Origin: Enterobacteriaceae endosymbiont of Plateumaris rustica
GTDB taxonomy: Bacteria > Pseudomonadota > Gammaproteobacteria > Enterobacterales > Enterobacteriaceae
Assembly (NCBI RefSeq): GCF_012562965.1
Contig: NZ_CP046228.1
Location: 2,325 to 66,324 of the forward strand
DNA: 64,000 nucleotides
Direction of reading: 5' to 3'
Shown here: piece by piece, positions 12,011-21,022 of the stretch
How the letters are laid out: every line of letters starts with the position of its first letter
Numbering within the stretch: the first letter of the stretch is position 1
Notes under the pieces: generated by a model
The model's database searches: none
Told to the model about the DNA's origin: nothing
The model's input: only the letters and a program-made list of their open reading frames with translations
Translations under genes and position numbers: made by a program

Positions 12011-13426
12011 ATGATAATAAAAACTCGTTTTGCACCTAGTCCTACAGGTAATTTACATATTGGAAGTATTCGTACAGCTTTATATTCTTGGTTATTTGCT
12101 CAAAATAATTCAGGTAGTTTTTTATTAAGAATAGAAGATACTGATTTCAAAAGATATAAAAAAAATTCCATTAAAAATATTATTAATGGATTAAAATGGT
12201 TAAATATTAATTGGGATGAAGGTCCTTATTTTCAAAGTAAAAGACTTGATAGGTATAATCATATTATTGACAATATGATTAAAAAAAAATTAGCATATAA
12301 ATGTTATTGTTCTAAAGAAGAATTAGAAAAAAATAAAACAAAACAAATTTCAATGGGAAAAAAAGTAAAATATAATGGTAAATGTAGAAATTTAAGTAAT
12401 TTTATTTATAATAATAAACCATTCGTAGTAAGATTTCGTAACCCTGATATTGGTAAAGTAAAATTTGAAGATAAAATTCGAGGTATTATAATATTTAATA
12501 ATAATGAATTAGATGATTTTATTATAAAAAGAACCGATGGTATACCAACATATAATTTTTGCGTAGTTGTTGATGATTGGGATATGGGTATTACACATGT
12601 TATTAGAGGAGAAGATCATATAAATAATACTCCTAAACAAATTAATATAATTAAAGCTATAGGAGCTAATATACCAATATATGCACATGTTTCAATGATT
12701 ATTAATAAATCAGGAGAAAAAATTTCAAAAAGATTTAATAATATAGATATATTACAATATAAAAAAGAAGGCTATTTACCTGAAGCATTATTAAATTATA
12801 TTGTACGTTTAGGATGGTCTCATGGTAATAAAGAAATTTTTTCATTAAATGAAATGAAAAAATTATTTAATTTAAATAATATTAGTAAATCACCTAGTAT
12901 ATTAAATACTAATAAATTAATTTGGTTAAATAAATATTATTTAAATAAATTACCAAAAAAATACATGATTAATTACTTAACTAACTTTTTTAAAAAAAAA
13001 AATATTAATATAAATAATGGTCCTAAAATAAATGATTTATATAATATATTTCATAATAGATGTAATACATTAAAGGAAATAAGTAATTTATGTTATATTT
13101 TTTATAATATTCCTGATTATTCAAAAATTAATTTAATAGATAAATATTTAAATTTAGAAACAAAAATAATTTTAAATAAATTATTAAAAAAAATTACATT
13201 AATTAATATTTGGTCATTATCAATAATTAGTTCTTCTATAAAAGAAGTATCTATAAAATTAAACTTACATTTTTCTAAAATAGCTATGCCATTAAGATTA
13301 GCTATAACAGGAATGAATAACAGTCCTCCTATTAATCATATAGTATATTTAATGGGAAAAAATAAAGTTTTACAATGTATTAATAATGCAATAAATTTTA
13401 TAGTACTCAATAATAAAAAACTATAA
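12011..13426 (+). CDS. gltX: Glutamyl-tRNA synthetase
   Basis: Class I synthetase charging tRNA-Glu. Exactly E. coli length (471). The HIGH signature appears as PSPTGNLHIGSIRTA (residues 9-23) and the KMSKS equivalent as GEKISKRFNN (about 235-245). The connective domain has CYC near 99-101 and KCRN near 125, matching the E. coli zinc site except that the position of the fourth ligand, His, reads as Asn. An 11-A tract lies within the frame at 12992-13002. It is divergent from the Val/Lys tRNA genes, as in E. coli, and a hairpin terminator follows. Confidence 0.97.
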   Translation: MIIKTRFAPSPTGNLHIGSIRTALYSWLFAQNNSGSFLLRIEDTDFKRYKKNSIKNIINGLKWLNINWDEGPYFQSKRLDRYNHIIDNMIKKKLAYKCYCSKEELEKNKTKQISMGKKVKYNGKCRNLSNFIYNNKPFVVRFRNPDIGKVKFEDKIRGIIIFNNNELDDFIIKRTDGIPTYNFCVVVDDWDMGITHVIRGEDHINNTPKQINIIKAIGANIPIYAHVSMIINKSGEKISKRFNNIDILQYKKEGYLPEALLNYIVRLGWSHGNKEIFSLNEMKKLFNLNNISKSPSILNTNKLIWLNKYYLNKLPKKYMINYLTNFFKKKNININNGPKINDLYNIFHNRCNTLKEISNLCYIFYNIPDYSKINLIDKYLNLETKIILNKLLKKITLINIWSLSIISSSIKEVSIKLNLHFSKIAMPLRLAITGMNNSPPINHIVYLMGKNKVLQCINNAINFIVLNNKKL

Positions 13427-13473
13427 ATAATTTAATTATTAATTGACAATTATATATTTTATTACAAAATGTT

Positions 13474-13512
13474 GATAGGCGGTATATATTTTTCCGCTTA
13501 TCTTTATTTTTA
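13474..13512 (+). terminator. Rho-independent terminator after gltX
   Basis: A 9-bp stem GATAGGCGG/CCGCTTATC (one G-T pair) encloses an 11-nt AT loop and is followed by TTTATTTTTAT. It is one of very few GC-containing hairpins in the window, about 50 nt after the gltX stop. The T-rich tail is on the plus strand only, so it should stop gltX rather than the convergent hspQ. Confidence 0.75.
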
Positions 13513-13523
13513 TAAATTAAAAA

Positions 13524-13847
13524 TTAATTTCTTAATTTAGGTGTTATTAATTGTTTTTTAATAGAAGCTGATAATTCGTCTAATGACGAATGTTCAGGAT
13601 GTTCATATTCTAATGGTTCTCCTGAAAGTTGTGCTTCTGCTAAATATATATGTATAGGTTGTCCTGTATCATCCTCCATTACTACATGATACCATGGTTT
13701 ACTACGTAATGTTATACTTTCTGCAACTTCATCAATTTTAGGATCTCTTAGTGAATATTGAGGATCAACATCAATTATTACTCCTAAAAAACCTAATAAT
13801 TTATGTCTAACTTGTTGACCAATACCAAATTTACTGGTAATCATCAT
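13524..13847 (-). CDS. hspQ: Heat shock protein HspQ
   Basis: HspQ (YccV) is a small heat-shock protein; in E. coli it affects stability of mutant DnaA, and in Salmonella-type bacteria it acts as a specificity enhancer of the Lon protease. The 107 residues compare with 105 in E. coli, with long matching segments: [40 protein letters not shown] and the C-terminal [11 protein letters not shown]. Conservation is unusually high for this genome and the codons are less AT-rich than in neighbours. It is transcribed alone, convergent with gltX. Sigma-32 (rpoH) is retained in this window, but I did not find a convincing sigma-32 promoter upstream. Confidence 0.96.
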   Translation of the reverse strand: MMITSKFGIGQQVRHKLLGFLGVIIDVDPQYSLRDPKIDEVAESITLRSKPWYHVVMEDDTGQPIHIYLAEAQLSGEPLEYEHPEHSSLDELSASIKKQLITPKLRN

Positions 13848-14030
13848 TAGTTGTACTCCTAATAAATATTATAATAATTATTTGTTAATTTAATATTTTA
13901 TTAAAAATAACAAATTATAACTACCTTGAAATCAAATTTATTTTAATATAACATATTTATTTGTAATATTTATATAAATTAAACTAATAAATACAAAAAT
14001 TCTTTATATATTTTTTTAGAGATATTATTA

Positions 14031-15104
14031 ATGAATAGACCTATTTTTGCTGTTATTAACACTAATGCATTAAAACATAATTTACAATTAATTAAAAATA
14101 TGACATCTAAATCAAAAATTTGGTCAGTAATAAAAGCTAATGCATATGGACATGGTATTAAAAATGTTTGGAAAAGTTTGATACAAACAGACGGTTTTGC
14201 TGTATTAACTTTAGATGAAGCTATATCATTAAGAAAATATGGATGTAATAAACCCATTCTTTTATTAGAAGGTTTCTTTAATAAAAAAGATTTAGATATA
14301 GTATATAAATATAATTTTACAATTACTATACATAGTGATTGGCAATTAAATATGTTAATTTTAAATAAACCAAAATACAATATTAATGTATATATAAAAA
14401 TTAATAGTGGTATGAATAGATTAGGATTTAATTTAAAAAGTATTCCTAGAATAATAAATATCATTAAAACAATTAAAGTAAAAAATATTACTTTTATGGC
14501 ACATTTTGCTAATACATCTAGAAAAAATTATAAAGAAATTAATAATATTATAAAATTTATAAATAAAAATATTAAACAATATAATTTTTTACGTTCTTTT
14601 GCTAATTCTGCTGCTATATTGTGGCATCCACAAACTCATTATGATTGGGTAAGATCTGGAATAATATTATATGGTGCATCTCCTACAGGTAATTGGAAGG
14701 ATATAAAAAAAAATAAAATTATTCCTGTAATGACATTAAACAGTGAAATAATTAGCATACAAAAATTATTACCGGGAAATACTGTAGGATATAATGATTC
14801 ATATCATACTAATAAACATCGTCGTATAGGAATTATAGCTTGTGGTTATGCTGACGGATATCCAAGAAATATATCTAATAATACTCCAATTTTAGTAGAT
14901 GGATATATAACAAAAATTTTAGGTGATATTTCTATGGATATGATTGCTATAGATTTAATAAATGTTCCAAATGCTAATATTGGAAGTAAAGTAGAATTAT
15001 GGGGAGAAAATATTAAAATAGATGATATTGCTCAATCAGCAAATACCATTAGTTACGAATTAATGTGTTCTTTATCTAAAAGAGTACCAATTATTATTAA
15101 ATAA
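14031..15104 (+). CDS. alr: Alanine racemase
   Basis: PLP enzyme making D-alanine for peptidoglycan. The 357 residues match E. coli Alr (359). The PLP lysine lies in VIKANAYGHG at residue 35; LLLEGFF, HFAN, DWVRSGIILYGASP and the catalytic Tyr region NTVGYNDSYH are clear, as are GYADGYPR and ISMDMIAIDL. In E. coli alr follows dnaB; here dnaB lies 21 kb away, so the block was broken. It is the only D-Ala source visible. A long non-coding stretch follows. Confidence 0.97.
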   Translation: MNRPIFAVINTNALKHNLQLIKNMTSKSKIWSVIKANAYGHGIKNVWKSLIQTDGFAVLTLDEAISLRKYGCNKPILLLEGFFNKKDLDIVYKYNFTITIHSDWQLNMLILNKPKYNINVYIKINSGMNRLGFNLKSIPRIINIIKTIKVKNITFMAHFANTSRKNYKEINNIIKFINKNIKQYNFLRSFANSAAILWHPQTHYDWVRSGIILYGASPTGNWKDIKKNKIIPVMTLNSEIISIQKLLPGNTVGYNDSYHTNKHRRIGIIACGYADGYPRNISNNTPILVDGYITKILGDISMDMIAIDLINVPNANIGSKVELWGENIKIDDIAQSANTISYELMCSLSKRVPIIIK

Positions 15105-15199
15105 ATATTTTTATATTTTTTTATTAAGAAAATAACTTTGTTATAATATAAATTAATAAAAATTAATATTTTTTTACTATTTTCAAAATATATATAAAT

Positions 15200-15840
15200 A
15201 TTATTATATATAAAAACCAATATGTACTAAAAAATATCTTAGCGTTAAAATAGTATATACAGATTATATAAAAAATAGAAGATATTATTTATAATAATAA
15301 ACCAGATGATCTATTGTAATAGAAAAATTAATTTTTTATATTAAAATTTAATTGATTTTTATATATAATTGATATATAGATAAATATTTTATTTTACTAA
15401 AACTGGTAATTTTTTAATTAAAATATTAAAAATATATTAAAATTTATATTCAAAAAATTTATAAAAATATTTATTTAAATATCTATGATTATTTCTAATA
15501 TATTTATAATATCTTATCTTTTATCAATAGAACCCATAAATTTAATAAGTAATTTTAAAGTTAATAAAGTAACAATTAAAAATATACATACTAAATTAAG
15601 ATCAGATTAAAATTTAATTAAACAATTTATATTTTTTTAAGTAGATTTGTTTTCTTTAAATAATTTTTAATTTACTAGGAATAGATAAATTATTATTAGA
15701 TATAATAGAAATTAAAATATTCTTATAATAGAATCTTTAATAATATTATTTACAATAGAATTAATTTTAATTAATAGAATTTTAAATTTTATTTATAAAT
15801 TAAAAAATTTTAAAATTAATAATAAATATATTATAAAATA
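15200..15840 (+). pseudogene. gsiC: Remnant of gsiC, glutathione ABC transporter permease
   Basis: No open frame spans this 782-nt gap, but three-frame reading gives pieces in the order of E. coli GsiC. From 15672 LLGIDKLLLDIIEIKIF aligns with the family's WPGLGRLLVDSVEMRDYP, preceded in frame by IIFN. From 15728, in another frame, IESLIILFTIELILINRIL aligns with IQAEILLFSLEFILINLVV near the GsiC C-terminus. Weaker pieces lie further up: KVTIKNIHTKLRSD near 15560, IISYLLS near 15510, NKPDDLL near 15300. Several stops and frameshifts break it. The order and the position directly before gsiD support a recently dead gsiC. The 5' boundary is uncertain. Confidence 0.75.
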
Positions 15841-15886
15841 ATATATAATATTTAATAAACTAAATTAATATATTCAGGATTTATTA

Positions 15887-16702
15887 ATGAAAAAAATAAA
15901 TTTTAGTTTTATAATGTCAGTTTTATTTGTTATATTACTTATTTTTATATCTGTATTATATCCATTAATTTTACCATTTGATCCTATACATTATTATGAT
16001 TTACATTATGTAAATACTGGTCCTAGTAAATTACATTGGTTTGGATTAGATGATTTAGGAAGAGATATATTTAGTAGAATATTATATGGAACTCATATTA
16101 CACTTTTAATAAGTATAATTTCTGTAATTATAGGAGCTACTATTGGATCTTTTTTAGGATTATTAACTGGATATTATCAAAATTATTTTGATATTTTAAT
16201 TATGAATATATGTGATATATTACTTAGATTACCTAATCTATTCTTAGCTTTAATATTATCAGTTTTTATTAAAAATGGAATTTTAAATTTAATTTTTGCT
16301 ATATCTATTACAAATATTCCAATTTTTGTTAGAATAACTAGGAGTAATACTTTAATAATAAAAAATCAAGATTTTATTACAGCATCTCGTAATATTGGAT
16401 CATCTAATATTAAAATAATTTTTTACCAAATTCTTCCTTTTATTATTAATTCTATTATAATTTATTCTAGTATGAGAATAGGAATTTCTATTATTGCTGT
16501 TTCAAGTTTATCTTTTTTAGGTTTTGGTATACAACCACCAACTCCTGAATGGGGTTTAATGATATATGAATCTAGATATGATCTGTTATTCTCACCACAT
16601 TTAATTATTTTTCCTGGTTTAGCTATATTTATAACATATTTATCATTTAATACTATAAGTGATAAAATAAAATATTTTCTAAATTTAAATAAAAGATATT
16701 AA
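15887..16702 (+). CDS. gsiD: ABC transporter permease, GsiD-like
   Basis: Inner-membrane permease of the DppC/OppC/GsiD family. The best match is GsiD of the glutathione importer GsiABCD: [20 protein letters not shown] parallels its [20 protein letters not shown], and [18 protein letters not shown] and [14 protein letters not shown] also agree. About six membrane helices are visible, and the cytoplasmic coupling loop reads [21 protein letters not shown]. The 271 residues compare with 303 in E. coli; the difference is at the N-terminus. GsiD normally pairs with GsiC, which is decayed just upstream, and no ATPase or binding protein is nearby, so function is doubtful. DppC or OppC are less likely alternatives. 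It converges on metG with a 2-nt gap. Confidence 0.85.
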   Translation: [271 protein letters not shown]

Positions 16703-16704
16703 TT

Positions 16705-18348
16705 TTATTTGGATATTTCTATTATTTTTTTTAAATGATTAATATCAATTCTTTTAAATAAAATTTTAAATTTTTTAATTTTACTACCTAAAAGTGGTTT
16801 ATTTAAATCATAAAAATTTAATTTTTTGTTTAAAAAAATTTCTATTTTTTCAGATAATATAGGCATAATTGGTTTTATATAAGTTATAATCACACGAAAC
16901 ATATTAATACCCATAGTACAAATTTTTTGTATATTTAAATCCGTAGGATTTTTCTTAGCTAATAACCAAGGTTTTTCATTATCAATATAATGGTTAGCAA
17001 TATCTGTTAACTTTAAAATTTCTTTTATAACATGACTAAATTGTAAATTTATAAAATAACTATTAATATTTTTTGATTTTTTAATAAAATGTAAATATAA
17101 TTTACTATTAATATTATCTGATAATTTATTATTAAAATAATGATTTATAAAATATGATGTACGAGATGCTAAATTAACTATTTTATTAACAATACTACTA
17201 TTAATTTTTAATATAAAATCATCTAAATTTAAATCAATATCATCTATATTTAAAGATAATTTTGATGCATAATAAAAACGTAAACTATCGGAGTCTATAT
17301 ATTTTAACCAATTTTTTGCAGTAATAAATGTACCTTTTGATTTTGACATTTTATTTCCATTTAATGTAACATGTCCATGAACAAATAATTTATTAGGTTT
17401 TCTAAAATTACTACCTTCCAGAATAGCTGGCCAAAATAAACTATGAAAATAAATTATATCTTTTCCAATAAAATGGTATAATTTTGTTATGGAATTAGTA
17501 TTCCACCATTCTTGAAAATTTAATTTTTTATTTTTATTACATAAATTTTTAAAAGTACTAATATATCCGATAGGTGCATCTAACCATACATAAAAATATT
17601 TATCAATAGTACCAGGTATTTTAAAACCAAAATAAGGTTTATCTCTAGTTATATCCCATAATTTTAATCCAGATAAAAACCATTCTTTAACTTTATGTTC
17701 TACAGATTTTTGTAATACTCCTGAACTAATCCATTTTTTAATTTTATTAGTAAATTGAGGTAAATCAAAAAAATAATGTTTAGTTGTACGTAATTTTGGA
17801 ATTGTATTAGATAAAATAGAAATAGGATTTATTAAATCAATATTATTATAAGTTGATCCACAAACTTCACAATTATCTCCATACTGATTTAAAGAATTAC
17901 ATTTTGGACATGTACCTTTCACAAATCTATCTGGTAAAAATATATTATAATCTTCATCATATAATTGATTGATTATTTTCTTTTTTATAAAATTTTTTTC
18001 TTTTAAACGTAAATAAATAGAGTTAGATATTAAACGATTTTCATTACTATGTGTAGTATAATAATTATCATAGCTAATATTAAATTTTTTAAAATCTGAT
18101 ATATGTTGTTTATATATTTCAGTAATCATTTTTTCTGGAGTAATATTTAATTCTTTAGATTTTAACATAATAGGAGTACCATGAGCATCATCTGCACAAA
18201 TAAAATATATTTCATTATTATAATACATTCTATTATATCTTACCCAAATATCTGCTTGAATATGTTCTAACATATGTCCTAAATGAATAGGACCATTAGC
18301 ATATGGTAAAGCGCAAGTAACTAATATTTTTTTATTATTTTTTATCAT
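16705..18348 (-). CDS. metG: Methionyl-tRNA synthetase, lacking the C-terminal domain
   Basis: Class I synthetase charging initiator and elongator tRNA-Met. Class signature PYANGPIHLGH lies near residues 15-25, the zinc knuckle CPKC..CEVCG near 145-160, and KMSKSKGTF near 335. The 547 residues end right after the anticodon-binding helical domain, where E. coli MetG (677) continues into a linker and the EMAP/Trbp111-like dimerisation domain. That domain is dispensable for catalysis in vitro, so the enzyme is likely an active monomer, as in other small genomes. ydjM lies upstream on the same strand, 97 nt away. Confidence 0.97.
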   Translation of the reverse strand: MIKNNKKILVTCALPYANGPIHLGHMLEHIQADIWVRYNRMYYNNEIYFICADDAHGTPIMLKSKELNITPEKMITEIYKQHISDFKKFNISYDNYYTTHSNENRLISNSIYLRLKEKNFIKKKIINQLYDEDYNIFLPDRFVKGTCPKCNSLNQYGDNCEVCGSTYNNIDLINPISILSNTIPKLRTTKHYFFDLPQFTNKIKKWISSGVLQKSVEHKVKEWFLSGLKLWDITRDKPYFGFKIPGTIDKYFYVWLDAPIGYISTFKNLCNKNKKLNFQEWWNTNSITKLYHFIGKDIIYFHSLFWPAILEGSNFRKPNKLFVHGHVTLNGNKMSKSKGTFITAKNWLKYIDSDSLRFYYASKLSLNIDDIDLNLDDFILKINSSIVNKIVNLASRTSYFINHYFNNKLSDNINSKLYLHFIKKSKNINSYFINLQFSHVIKEILKLTDIANHYIDNEKPWLLAKKNPTDLNIQKICTMGINMFRVIITYIKPIMPILSEKIEIFLNKKLNFYDLNKPLLGSKIKKFKILFKRIDINHLKKIIEISK

Positions 18349-18445
18349 AAGTTTATAAATAAAAATAAAAATTTTTCATATTCCATATAATATTATCATT
18401 TTTTTTTTATAAAAAAAAGCATAAAAAATTTTCTTTAAATATAAA

Positions 18446-18976
18446 TTAATAAGATAAATTATTATATAATTTTATAATAAAATTATTTCCAATAGGAAAT
18501 AATAAATATAAAGATATTATTAATAATAAATAACAAAATATTTCTTCTTTTAAAAAACTATTTTTAATAATTGGTAATGAAAATTTTTTTTTATATGGCC
18601 ATAATAATGGTACTCCATGAGGAGTTAACATATCAGAAAATATATGACTTGAATAACCTATAATAAATCCCATTTTTATATCAATAGGAATAATATTTAA
18701 ATTATAATAAAATAAAGAAAATATAATAATAATTAAAGATAATAAACTATGAGTAAATCCTCGATGACCAAATAATTTTGATATTATATATGAAAATATT
18801 TTTATCTTATTACCTAAAATAGATTTAGGATGATCAATATCTGGTAATAAACATGTTATTAATGATGCTGGAATTATATGCCACCAATCATATTCTATAA
18901 TATATTTATTTAAAATAAAATGTTGTACTAAAATATTACTAGATATAGCAAAGATTATATGTCCTTTAAATTTCAT
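18446..18976 (-). CDS. ydjM: YdjM family inner-membrane metal-dependent hydrolase
   Basis: A predicted integral membrane protein of the YdjM/YfhO family (DUF457), annotated by homology as a metal-dependent hydrolase of unknown substrate. The 176 residues match E. coli YdjM (196) closely in the core: DWWHIIPASLITCLLPDIDH, then GHRGFTHSLL, GYSSHIFSDMLTPHGVPLLW. The conserved His and Asp residues form the presumed metal site, and four or so hydrophobic segments surround them. E. coli ydjM belongs to the LexA regulon; no LexA box is visible here. It lies 25 nt downstream of rnb, probably co-transcribed. The real function is not known. Confidence 0.93.
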   Translation of the reverse strand: MKFKGHIIFAISSNILVQHFILNKYIIEYDWWHIIPASLITCLLPDIDHPKSILGNKIKIFSYIISKLFGHRGFTHSLLSLIIIIFSLFYYNLNIIPIDIKMGFIIGYSSHIFSDMLTPHGVPLLWPYKKKFSLPIIKNSFLKEEIFCYLLLIISLYLLFPIGNNFIIKLYNNLSY

Positions 18977-19001
18977 TTAAATATCCTAAAATAAATTTAT
19001 T

Positions 19002-20948
19002 TCATTTTGCTAATTTAACAATAATGTTATATGTATCAGTATTTATTTCTTTAATAACAACCTTAATCGTATCACATAATTTAAATATTAATTTATTTTT
19101 TATATAAATTAAACCTATTTTTGAATTAATATTAATTTCATTAGTAATCGGATATAAAAATTTTTTAGGTATAAATGCATATGCTCCATTCTTTATTAAA
19201 CGAACACGTATACCAACATATAATATTTCAATTATTTCAGATATAAAAATTTCTTTTGTATAAATACTATTTTTTAAATATTTATAATATAACCATGAAG
19301 ATAAATCTTTTGTAGCCTGTTTATTTAAATATTTTTTTTTATTCATTAAAAAAAATATTTCTTTTGAAGGTTTATTAACTATATCTTTTTTTATTATAGA
19401 TTTTAATAATCTATGATTAATCATATCTCCAAATTTACGAATAGGAGATGTCCAAGTAGCATAACAATTAATACCTAAACAAAAATGAGGTGCAGGATTT
19501 GCGTGAAAAATTGTTTTTAATTGATATTTTTTTAAACGTTGTATTAATAATTTTAAATTTAAATTTTGTAATTTATTATTTATTTTTTTAAATCCTTTTA
19601 AATTCATTAAAGTTGATGCATTACATTTAATGTTATATTCTTTTAATAAAGAGATTACTTTATTAATTTTATTAAAATTAAAACCATTATTTATATTATA
19701 TATTCCAAAACCTAATTTTTTTTTTAAAATTTTAGCTGCACATATATTAGCAGCTATCATTATTTCCTCTATAATTTTATGTGCAATACGTTTTTTTTCT
19801 ATTATTATATTTAATATTTTTCTTTTATTATTAAAAATAAATTTATAATCTGTATTATTAAAAAATAAAACATTTTGTTTTTTCCATTTAATACGATATT
19901 TATAAAATTTATATAATAATAATATTTGTTGTTTAATATTATTATTTATTGGATTCCAATTTCCTATATTTTTTAACCAATTAGATACGTTAAAATAATT
20001 TAATTTTGCTTTTGATTTTATCCAAGCTAAAGAAAAATTTATTTTTTTTGATAAAATACCATAATTATTTATTTTCATTTTACATATTAATGCTGATTTT
20101 ATTTCATTAGGATTTAAAGAACATAAATTTTCTGATAAAAATTTAGGTAATAAAGGTATAGTAAATCCAGGTAAATAATTAGTAAACATACGTTTTAATG
20201 CAATTTTATCCAATTCACTATTTTCTAAAATATATGATGTAGGATCAGCTATAGCTACATAAACAATTAATTCTTTTTTAGATATTTCTTTTATAAAAAT
20301 AGCATCATCTATTTCTTTAGTATCATTATTATCTATTGTAACAAAACATAATTTCGTAAGATCTTTTCTATATGAAGATTTATCTAAAATATGTATATTT
20401 TTACATAAATCATCACTTGGCGGATTAATTTCAAGATTATATTTAGAAAGTATTGACCACCATGGAATCAAATATTTATTATTATGAGTGATATATTCTA
20501 TAATTTTTGCGATAAAAATATTTTTTTTTGTTTTTAAAGGATGATTTATTATAGTTGCAACTACTTTATTTTTATTTTGAACAAAATATTCAATATTTTT
20601 TTTAGAATAACATTCTATAGTTAGATTATGTAAATATTTTTTTTCTGGTATAATAAATAGTTTATTATTATTTATTTTTATACTTCCTATAAATAAATTA
20701 ATTGATGATTTTAATAATTTAATAGGAATAGCTACTATTTTATTATCAATATTTTTAATACTAGCAGTTACATAATCTTTATGTATTACGTTTTTTATAT
20801 ATAAATTAAATATCTCATATATTTGATTTGATTCAGTTTCTAAAATAGCAGATTTTTTATTAAAAATTTTAATAATTCCTTTTACTAAAAAAGATTTATT
20901 AGAAAATTTTTTTTTTAGTGAAAGTAATAATTTATTATTATGTAACAT
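19002..20948 (-). CDS. rnb: Exoribonuclease II
   Basis: RNase II degrades single-stranded RNA processively 3' to 5'. The 648 residues match E. coli RNase II (644) and are too short for RNase R (about 813). Order: two N-terminal cold-shock domains (about 1-180), the RNB catalytic domain with the magnesium-binding aspartates in TIDNNDTKEIDDAIFI near 205-220, and ATWTSPIRKFGDMINHRLL near 500, then a C-terminal S1 domain (about 560-645). AMIAANICAAKILKKKLGFG is nearly identical to the enteric enzyme. ydjM follows after 25 nt. Confidence 0.97.
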   Translation of the reverse strand: MLHNNKLLLSLKKKFSNKSFLVKGIIKIFNKKSAILETESNQIYEIFNLYIKNVIHKDYVTASIKNIDNKIVAIPIKLLKSSINLFIGSIKINNNKLFIIPEKKYLHNLTIECYSKKNIEYFVQNKNKVVATIINHPLKTKKNIFIAKIIEYITHNNKYLIPWWSILSKYNLEINPPSDDLCKNIHILDKSSYRKDLTKLCFVTIDNNDTKEIDDAIFIKEISKKELIVYVAIADPTSYILENSELDKIALKRMFTNYLPGFTIPLLPKFLSENLCSLNPNEIKSALICKMKINNYGILSKKINFSLAWIKSKAKLNYFNVSNWLKNIGNWNPINNNIKQQILLLYKFYKYRIKWKKQNVLFFNNTDYKFIFNNKRKILNIIIEKKRIAHKIIEEIMIAANICAAKILKKKLGFGIYNINNGFNFNKINKVISLLKEYNIKCNASTLMNLKGFKKINNKLQNLNLKLLIQRLKKYQLKTIFHANPAPHFCLGINCYATWTSPIRKFGDMINHRLLKSIIKKDIVNKPSKEIFFLMNKKKYLNKQATKDLSSWLYYKYLKNSIYTKEIFISEIIEILYVGIRVRLIKNGAYAFIPKKFLYPITNEININSKIGLIYIKNKLIFKLCDTIKVVIKEINTDTYNIIVKLAK

Positions 20949-21022
20949 AATGTAAAATCTTTTAATTATCTGAAAGAGAAAATTATATTTTTATTAGAAA
21001 AATTTTAAATATGTTTAATTAT

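Noticed and set aside
13979..14464. 161-codon open frame on the minus strand opposite alr
   Set aside because: The plus strand encodes a well conserved alanine racemase; the antisense product is a featureless hydrophobic string typical of AT-rich antisense frames.
15887..16702. OppC or DppC as identity of the permease
   Set aside because: The periplasmic loop and the LGRDIFSR context match GsiD better than DppC, and the decayed partner upstream matches GsiC; a residual doubt is reflected in the confidence.
19002..20948. RNase R instead of RNase II
   Set aside because: Length (648) and internal segments agree with RNase II; RNase R is about 160 residues longer with a basic tail.
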